A stretch of 44,369 nt of DNA, from NCBI GenBank assembly GCA_903929795.1, contig CAIYWC010000024.1, positions 1-44,369 of the forward strand. Direction: 5' to 3'. Made by a program: the position numbers and the translations under genes. Source of the DNA: an uncultured Myxococcales bacterium. GTDB lineage: Bacteria; Myxococcota_A; UBA9042. Every line of letters starts with the position of its first letter. Within the stretch, counting starts at the first letter, position 1. Below are positions 39,949-44,369 of the stretch, piece after piece. The notes under the pieces were generated by a model. The model was not told the DNA's origin. It did no database searches and was given only the letters and a program-made list of their open reading frames with translations.

Positions 39949-40512
39949 TCAGTTGGCAGCCACGCGCGGGCTGTTGTCGCGGTGCCACTGGCGATCTGCC
40001 TCGCGCACGGTTTGCTCATCGAACGTCCAGATTTTCTGCGCGCCCTTGCAGCGCACCGGCACGCACGGCCGGGCATCCGCCAGCACCCAGGCGAACGGCC
40101 CGAACACCCACGGGCTGGGCATCGTCAGCGCGCGCCGAACGTCCAGCACGCCGGTGACCAGCACCGTCCCGATGATTGCGCCGAACTCCAGCGACTTCTG
40201 CCGGAACGGCGGTACGTCCTGACCCCAGCGCCGCGCCTGTTCGGCCACCAGCTCCCAGTCTTCCCAGTCCTGCCGCTCCGGCTGGCGCACCGATGCGTGA
40301 ATCGCCAACCGCTGACCCACGAGATTGGGCGGCGGTGGCCAGCCGCGGTTCTCGTAGGTCTTGGGGCCGTGGATGATGCTGACGGCCCACGGCTGCCAGA
40401 TGGTGAGCACGGGCATCTGCCGGCCACCGGGCGCAGGTGCAGGGATCGGCGTCGTCTCACGCGGGAACTTGGCGTGGCTGCCGGGCATGTTTTCGGGCGT
40501 CGTGTCGCTCAT
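39949..40512 (-). CDS. ASCH-domain protein
   Basis: A 187-residue protein with the ASCH fold start LTIWQPWAVSIIHGPKTYENR (near 35-55) and the following GQRLAIHAS. ASCH domains bind RNA or modified nucleosides and are common in phages. The C-terminal part (CKGAQKIWTFDEQTVREAD) belongs to the same domain type. ATG 40512 overlaps the upstream stop as ATGA. The biochemical role in phages is not known. Confidence 0.75.
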   Translation of the reverse strand: MSDTTPENMPGSHAKFPRETTPIPAPAPGGRQMPVLTIWQPWAVSIIHGPKTYENRGWPPPPNLVGQRLAIHASVRQPERQDWEDWELVAEQARRWGQDVPPFRQKSLEFGAIIGTVLVTGVLDVRRALTMPSPWVFGPFAWVLADARPCVPVRCKGAQKIWTFDEQTVREADRQWHRDNSPRVAAN

Positions 40513-40760
40513 GCTTTCCTCGATTTCTTGGCAAGGGTCAGGGACTCGGCAGCCACAAACTTTTCGCAGCACGTGCCGAAATGGGTGCGAATCTCGAAAG
40601 GCCTCACGCTGCCGCTGACAGCGCCGTGGCGGTACACCGTGCAGGTGCCAACCGGGTCCGTCTGGTTGGGCGGGAAGCGGCCGAACTTGCACAACCCGCA
40701 GCTGCGCGGCTCGAAATCGAGCAGCTTGGGCGGGGCAGGTTTGGCCTTGGGCTTGCGCAT
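40509..40760 (-). CDS. Small Cys-rich phage protein
   Basis: An 83-residue protein with CGLC, then GTC, then GTCCEKF, and a basic N-terminus (RKPKAKPAPPK). Five Cys residues in knuckle spacing suggest zinc binding. It precedes the ASCH gene with an ATGA overlap; the start ATG 40760 overlaps the upstream stop. Not recognised. Confidence 0.5.
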   Translation of the reverse strand: MRKPKAKPAPPKLLDFEPRSCGLCKFGRFPPNQTDPVGTCTVYRHGAVSGSVRPFEIRTHFGTCCEKFVAAESLTLAKKSRKA

Positions 40761-41131
40761 CACGCCTCCCGCCCGTCGCGCTGGCTGATGTTGTCCAGGT
40801 ACTCACCCCACGGGTCGGACGGGTCGTTGACTGCGGCATCCAGCGCCGCCAGCTCGCTCGCTGGGTACGGCAGCGCCGCACCCGCGGCGATCGCCTGCTC
40901 GCGCAGCTCCGGGTCAAGCAGCGGGTCCAGCGCCATCATGCGCAGGTTGGCGGCGCGCATCGCTGCGTCGTCCAGCTCCAGCCGCGCCACGTGCCAGCGC
41001 AGGCTCGCCGCCACGAACTGGCGCGCCAGCGCCTCGGTCGCGAACCGCCGCGGCTGCATCCGCACGCCGTTGCGCCACTCGCCGTGGACCTGCATCTCGA
41101 CGCGCAGGCGGGTGTTGGGTTGCTGGCTCAT
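40760..41131 (-). CDS. Phage protein of unknown function
   Basis: A 123-residue helical protein (RFATEALARQFVAASLRWHVARLELDDAAMRAANL). The C-terminus is acidic and ends NISQRDGREA. ATG 41131 overlaps the replication-like gene stop as ATGA. No motif is seen. Confidence 0.5.
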   Translation of the reverse strand: MSQQPNTRLRVEMQVHGEWRNGVRMQPRRFATEALARQFVAASLRWHVARLELDDAAMRAANLRMMALDPLLDPELREQAIAAGAALPYPASELAALDAAVNDPSDPWGEYLDNISQRDGREA

Positions 41132-41568
41132 CGGCGCACCGCCACGATGCGCGCGGGGCCGTCCACGTCAGCGCCGTTTTGCGCCACCAGCTGCAGGCGC
41201 TTGCGGCCCTGCTGCTTGACGGTCTCCAGTTCGCGCTCCAGCGACGCACGCGGACCGGTGTCCGGCCACTTGGTGGCCTGCGCGCGCCACGCGATCTGCG
41301 TGAGGAATCCGGGCGCGGCGTGCTTCAACGCCCAGCCGTTGATGTAGACCACCAGCGCCTCTTCGTCCCACGTGATGAGCCCTGCGCACTCCAGCTCGAA
41401 CAGCGCGCCGATGATGGTTTCCGGGTGCAGGCCGATGGAATCGACCGTCGCCGCCAGCGTGAAGTTCACCAGGCCGATGTGCCCGGCGTGGCCACGCAGC
41501 CAGTCATCCAGCAGCGCCACCGACGCCGGCATCTTCGCGAGCAACTTCTGCCGTTCGTTCCACTTCAT
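41128..41568 (-). CDS. Winged-helix protein of the phage replication region
   Basis: A 146-residue protein. It has a winged-helix-like pattern: VNFTLAATVDSIGLHPETIIGALFELECAGLITWDEEALVVYI. The C-terminus is basic and helical. ATG 41568 has AGGAGG six bases upstream. Its first 65 bases overlap the end of the upstream gene. Both begin with MKW. It may act with the upstream protein in replication start. Confidence 0.55.
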   Translation of the reverse strand: MKWNERQKLLAKMPASVALLDDWLRGHAGHIGLVNFTLAATVDSIGLHPETIIGALFELECAGLITWDEEALVVYINGWALKHAAPGFLTQIAWRAQATKWPDTGPRASLERELETVKQQGRKRLQLVAQNGADVDGPARIVAVRR

Positions 41569-42433
41569 GGGTTTCCTCCTTGAGCTTTTTCACACCAGAC
41601 ACCGCCAACACGTAGTCGCCGAGCTGCTTGTCCAGCAGCGTCCGCATCGTCACGGACACCTTCTGCCCATCGACCGTGATTTTCCCTTTGTCGTCGCAGA
41701 GCTTGGCCGCGTGCGCGAAGAACGTCCGCCACGCACGGGGCTTGGGCTGCTCGGCCACGAGCTGCGCCATGCGCGCGCCGATGCCGGACGATGGCCCCAG
41801 CTCGAACGGCGACAGCTGGGGCCGCAGCGGCAGGTAGTAGCCGTACAGGTCCGACAGGAATTGCGGCGTCGCGGGGTTCACGTCGGCGGGCCCAGTGCGG
41901 CGCGGCCGGCGCGCCGGTGGCGGCTGCAGGTCGTCTTCGTGGCGCGGCAGTGGCTCGTGGCTGCGCTCGATGTCCGGCGCGGCCGGCGCGTCGTCGCTGC
42001 CACGCGGGCGGCGCTCCTGCGGCGGGTACTGGTTCAGGTACGGCTCCAGGTCAGCGATCGCCGCGGTCTTGGCCGGGCAGTCCGGCAGCGTAGCGAGGAA
42101 TGACAGGCGGCTCGCCAGCTGGCCGTGGTTCTGCGGCGGGCTCCACTCGCACCAGTCGGCGATGTAGCCGAGCGGCAAGTAGTCGTCCCAGATGAACATC
42201 GGCGGCCGATCGCCGAGCTTCTGGTCATCGTCGGTCTTGGTCAGGACCGCCAGCGCTGCCACGGTGCGCGCCTGGCGCGTGAACTCGCAATGGCGGGTCA
42301 TCGTCTCGGCGGAAACGTCCACGATGCCGCAGACGTGCGCGATTTCGTGACGCAGCATCAGGTATAGATACCGCGCATCCGGACCGATGCCACGGGCGCG
42401 CAGGAGCGTTTCGTTGCGCTGGCCCCATTTCAT
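41504..42433 (-). CDS. Putative phage replication initiation protein
   Basis: A 309-residue protein, the first gene of the minus-strand series. The N-terminal 60 residues (RYLYLMLRHEIAHVCGIVDVSAETMTRHCEFT) match the winged-helix of phage replication proteins of the O type. The middle is Pro/Arg/Asp-rich and flexible. The C-terminal 100 residues are helical (MAQLVAEQPKPRAWRTFFAHAAKL). It could recruit the host helicase. In the circular phage form it lies about 3 kb from the repeat arrays at 10.5-10.9 kb. Confidence 0.55.
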   Translation of the reverse strand: MKWGQRNETLLRARGIGPDARYLYLMLRHEIAHVCGIVDVSAETMTRHCEFTRQARTVAALAVLTKTDDDQKLGDRPPMFIWDDYLPLGYIADWCEWSPPQNHGQLASRLSFLATLPDCPAKTAAIADLEPYLNQYPPQERRPRGSDDAPAAPDIERSHEPLPRHEDDLQPPPARRPRRTGPADVNPATPQFLSDLYGYYLPLRPQLSPFELGPSSGIGARMAQLVAEQPKPRAWRTFFAHAAKLCDDKGKITVDGQKVSVTMRTLLDKQLGDYVLAVSGVKKLKEETHEVERTAEVAREDAGVGGAAG

Positions 42434-42483
42434 CGGCGCACCCCGCCCAAAAGCGACGGCCGGACGGTGAGAAAACTTGACCG

Positions 42484-42558
42484 GGTTGACGGTAGTGCAA
42501 TCGTTATGCGGCGGTGGGCGTCACGGAACGCGCGCGGCAGAGCAACCGGTTGACCGTA
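42484..42558. repeat. Two copies of GGTTGACNGTA upstream of the replication gene
   Basis: GGTTGACGGTA lies at 42484-42494 and GGTTGACCGTA at 42548-42558, in the same direction, 64 bases apart. They sit between the attachment core and the first gene of the leftward operon, so they may be operator sites. No clear -10 pairs with the TTGAC on the plus strand. Confidence 0.35.
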
Positions 42559-42577
42559 AGTGGTGGGGAACGACTCA

Positions 42578-42603
42578 GGGTTCGAGTCCCGTTTCCCGCT
42601 CCA
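42578..42603 (+). other. Right attachment core: 26-bp tRNA-Gly 3' end
   Basis: The 26 bases are identical to 7443-7468: the T-arm GGGTTCGAGTCCC, the acceptor strand and the encoded CCA of tRNA-Gly. Outside this core the flanks differ on both sides, which marks the exact ends of the prophage. The short homology, from the T-arm on, suggests crossover in the T-arm part of the tRNA. Confidence 0.85.
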
Positions 42604-42642
42604 AAGAATTCAACATGTTAGACGTGGTCTTGGCCCGTTGAG

Positions 42643-42681
42643 ACTCACACAACGGGGTCGGCACTCACACTGGGACTCACA
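42643..42681 (+). repeat. Three direct ACTCACA repeats, putative arm sites
   Basis: ACTCACA lies at 42643-42649, 42663-42669 and 42675-42681, starting 40 bases after the attachment core. The last two start 12 bases apart, as do two of the GGGTACAAC repeats at 7308 and 7320. This suits integrase arm-type sites for the third element. Confidence 0.4.
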
Positions 42682-42743
42682 AATCCGCCGGAACCTGTTT
42701 TTGGCGGTGTCTGCGAGCCCCAGTGCGCCCGACGTGAAAACTG

Positions 42744-43946
42744 TCAGTCGTCGGCATCCTTGGCCGCCGGCTGCCCGAACAAATGCGTCACCGCTGCCTG
42801 CTTCACGTCCAGGTTGATTCCCGCGTAACGCCTTGTTAATTCTTCGGAAGTGTGGCCCATCATCGCGCGCAGCGTAATCCGGTCCGTGCCTGACAGAACC
42901 ATCAGCGTGTTGAACGTGCGCCGCAGTACCTGTGGCGTGACGTGGATGCGGATGCCCGCCGCCTCGACCGCCACCGACATCGCTTCGTAGACCGACTGCG
43001 GCCCACGGAACGTGCCGATGTCGCTGGGAAACACCAGACCGCTTTCCAGCCCGCGGTGCTGCTCGCGCACCAAAACCTGGCGATGCTCCTTTAGGATGTC
43101 CGCCAGAAACGGATGCAGCGGCACCACGCGCGGGTCGTCGGTCTTGGTCGGCGCCTCGTGGCCTTTCCAGTGGCTGCGCTGGACCTCGATGGACTCCTCG
43201 TCGTAGTCGATGTCTTCCCACCGCAGCGCGTAGATTTCGCCAGCGCGCATACCGGTCAATGCCATCGCGGCAATCTCGGCATGGCGCTGTGGCACGAACT
43301 GCTTGGCCGCTGCGAGCAGCGCCATCACCTCCGCGCGTGACAGCGTACGCCGTTCCTTCTTGGGCTTCACCGCGACCTTGGGCGGCTTCACGCGCAGAAT
43401 CGGGTTGTGCGGCAGACGCAGGTCGTCGATGGCGTCGTACATCATCAAACGCAACACACGCCACCACGCACGCAATGTGTCCTGGCGGTACGGGTGCTGC
43501 ACGGCTTTGTCGCCCTTGCCAATGGTGTGCGTCTGGACCTGCGACCAGGCAACCCATTCAGCGATGTCGGCGCGCGTGATGTCGCGGATTTGTCGGTTGC
43601 CTAGGAGCGGCAGAATCTTGGACAGGCACGCTTCGTACTGCACCGCCACGCTCGGTCGCAGGGTCTTGACCTTGTCCGCCAGCCAAGATGCGGCGAAATC
43701 GGTCACGGTCAAATCCTTGCGCCGTAGTAGCGGCAGGTCCGCTTGAATCAGGACGGCCTCGACCTCGGCCTTGAACTCCAGCGCCAGCTTGGCTGCTGCC
43801 GTGTCGCTCGTCTTGGGCGGCACCTTGCGTGTCCGGCTCACTTGCTTGCCGTCCACCGTCCGCACCACGGCGCGCAGCACGAGGCTGCCGTCGGGCATCC
43901 GGTACACGCCGGGGAAGCGGGTCGACTTCATCGTCTGCTTTTTCAT
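42744..43946 (-). CDS. Tyrosine-recombinase integrase of the third element
   Basis: A 400-residue integrase. The N-terminal part has FPGVYRMPDGSLVLRAVVRTVDGK, an arm-binding AP2-like domain. The catalytic domain shows box I TGMRAGEIYALRW with the Arg present, then LRRTFNTL with Gln in place of the common His before LR, then GHTSEELTRRYAGI with the Tyr nucleophile. It differs clearly from the prophage integrase. ATG 43946 has AAGGAGAA eight bases upstream. It lies 140 bases right of the attachment core. Confidence 0.9.
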   Translation of the reverse strand: MKKQTMKSTRFPGVYRMPDGSLVLRAVVRTVDGKQVSRTRKVPPKTSDTAAAKLALEFKAEVEAVLIQADLPLLRRKDLTVTDFAASWLADKVKTLRPSVAVQYEACLSKILPLLGNRQIRDITRADIAEWVAWSQVQTHTIGKGDKAVQHPYRQDTLRAWWRVLRLMMYDAIDDLRLPHNPILRVKPPKVAVKPKKERRTLSRAEVMALLAAAKQFVPQRHAEIAAMALTGMRAGEIYALRWEDIDYDEESIEVQRSHWKGHEAPTKTDDPRVVPLHPFLADILKEHRQVLVREQHRGLESGLVFPSDIGTFRGPQSVYEAMSVAVEAAGIRIHVTPQVLRRTFNTLMVLSGTDRITLRAMMGHTSEELTRRYAGINLDVKQAAVTHLFGQPAAKDADD

Positions 43947-44253
43947 GCAAATTCTCCTTGACCCACGCAACCGCGTAGGCGTCCAGTGTTTCAATTTTGA
44001 AGAGGAAACTGCCGCGCGGGCCGTTGCGGCCGTCGGGGCGTAGATGACCGCGAGCAACTGCGGACCGGATGGACGAGGCGTTGCGCAGGCGTAGGTAACG
44101 CGCGGTCTCGTCGGTGGTCAGCCAGCAGTTGACGTCTTTCGGTACTGCAAAGAACGCGGCACCCGTGGGAGCACGGATGTCGCACGGGTCGTCCGTTTCC
44201 AACGCTGTCCCGTCGTAGGTGGCGACGTGCGCAACGCGCGAAAACTGATCCAC
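43558..44253 (-). CDS. HTH protein whose frame runs into the integrase gene
   Basis: A frame of 231 codons starting GTG at 44253. Residues 43-97 contain an HTH of the excisionase type: CWLTTDETARYLRLRNASSI, then AVARGHLRPDG and FKIETLDAYA. The true product is probably the first 110 residues or so. No stop codon follows, and the frame continues for 389 bases inside the integrase gene in another phase, with shadow-like composition. It may be a real overlap or the result of a lost stop. As regulator or excisionase it would suit its place next to the integrase. Confidence 0.5.
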   Translation of the reverse strand: MDQFSRVAHVATYDGTALETDDPCDIRAPTGAAFFAVPKDVNCWLTTDETARYLRLRNASSIRSAVARGHLRPDGRNGPRGSFLFKIETLDAYAVAWVKENLHEKADDEVDPLPRRVPDARRQPRAARRGADGGRQASEPDTQGAAQDERHGSSQAGAGVQGRGRGRPDSSGPAATTAQGFDRDRFRRILAGGQGQDPATERGGAVRSVPVQDSAAPRQPTNPRHHARRHR

Positions 44254-44369
44254 CCACCATCGCCGCGGCTGTCTGCGCAGGCGAAGCCGCGCAATGGTTC
44301 GTGGGCTGCAAGCCCGGCGTTTGCCCTGCAGGAATGGGTGCAGCGAGCCTGGCGAGCAAGGCCATTCCG
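44254..44369. other. Window edge, no gene seen
   Basis: The last 116 bases hold no recognisable start, RNA gene or repeat beyond what could serve as the promoter region of the HTH gene. Confidence 0.3.

Larger units (their letters stand above)
7469..42603 (-). mobile_element. Complete-looking tailed-phage prophage, 35.1 kb
   Basis: It is bounded by an exact 26-bp repeat of the tRNA-Gly 3' end (7443-7468 and 42578-42603). It contains an integrase at the left end and a full set of head, tail and packaging genes. Gene order is replication, methyltransferases, terminases, portal, scaffold, capsid, connectors, tail tube, chaperones, tape measure, tip and lysis. Almost all genes run on the minus strand. 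A tape measure of 809 residues and a separate tail tube with G/GT chaperones point to a long non-contractile tail; no contractile sheath gene is seen. A CI-like repressor was not recognised. The integrase may be defective (see its entry). Confidence 0.9.
42604..44369. mobile_element. Left end of a third integrative element
   Basis: Just right of the attachment core come direct repeats, an integrase with its 3' end facing the core, and an HTH gene upstream of it. This repeats the arrangement seen at 7443-9197. The element continues beyond the window. Its right end and cargo are unknown. Confidence 0.65.

Noticed and set aside
1..44369. CRISPR array
   Set aside because: No set of repeats of 24-40 bases with regular unique spacers is present; the only regular array is the 12-bp repeat without spacers.

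Overview
The window is GC-rich DNA from a proteobacterium, judged by codon style, Shine-Dalgarno sites and tRNA type; the genus cannot be told from the sequence. It looks like a stack of mobile elements in the 3' end of one tRNA-Gly(CCC) gene. Two 3' fragments of that tRNA lie on the + strand at 7424-7468 and 42578-42603. Each is followed on its right by a tyrosine integrase whose 3' end faces the fragment (7521-8627 and 42744-43946). The intact tRNA is not in the window and should lie to the left.

Left part (1-7423), the accessory island. It starts with the edge of an IS66-like element (1-420). It then carries an MNT/HEPN toxin-antitoxin pair (711-1422), a small zinc-ribbon protein (1866-2093), a protein with three tandem winged-helix modules (2423-3277), a DUF3800 protein (3400-4338), an AAA ATPase with a DUF4143-type C-terminus (4649-5818), a second MNT protein with no HEPN partner (5896-6219) and a TacA/TacT-type pair with a clear operator-promoter (6233-7115). 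This is typical defence and addiction cargo.

Middle part (7469-42603), a 35.1-kb tailed-phage prophage. After the integrase and a divergent two-HTH protein (8787-9197), every gene is on the minus strand. The phage transcript reads from right to left: replication-like genes (42433-41128), small accessory genes, a C5-cytosine methyltransferase and an MT-A70 adenine methyltransferase, small and large terminase, portal, scaffold, a Mu gpT-like capsid protein, connectors, tail tube, the tail-assembly chaperone pair with a -1 slippery heptamer, tape measure, tail tip proteins, a lysis region, and last a lipoprotein with a VasI-like C-terminus. More than 20 junctions are TGATG, ATGA or GTGA overlaps, so translation is tightly coupled. 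Between the lysis region and the lipoprotein lies about 0.9 kb without a gene. It holds ten 12-bp direct repeats, several 17-bp palindromes and three DnaA-box-like 9-mers spaced 21-22 bp apart, which resembles a replication origin.

Right part (42604-44369) is the start of a third element: putative arm-site repeats, an integrase, and an HTH protein whose frame runs on into the integrase gene.

Protein identities were assigned by reading motifs, with no database search. Many phage proteins are named only by position and general character.
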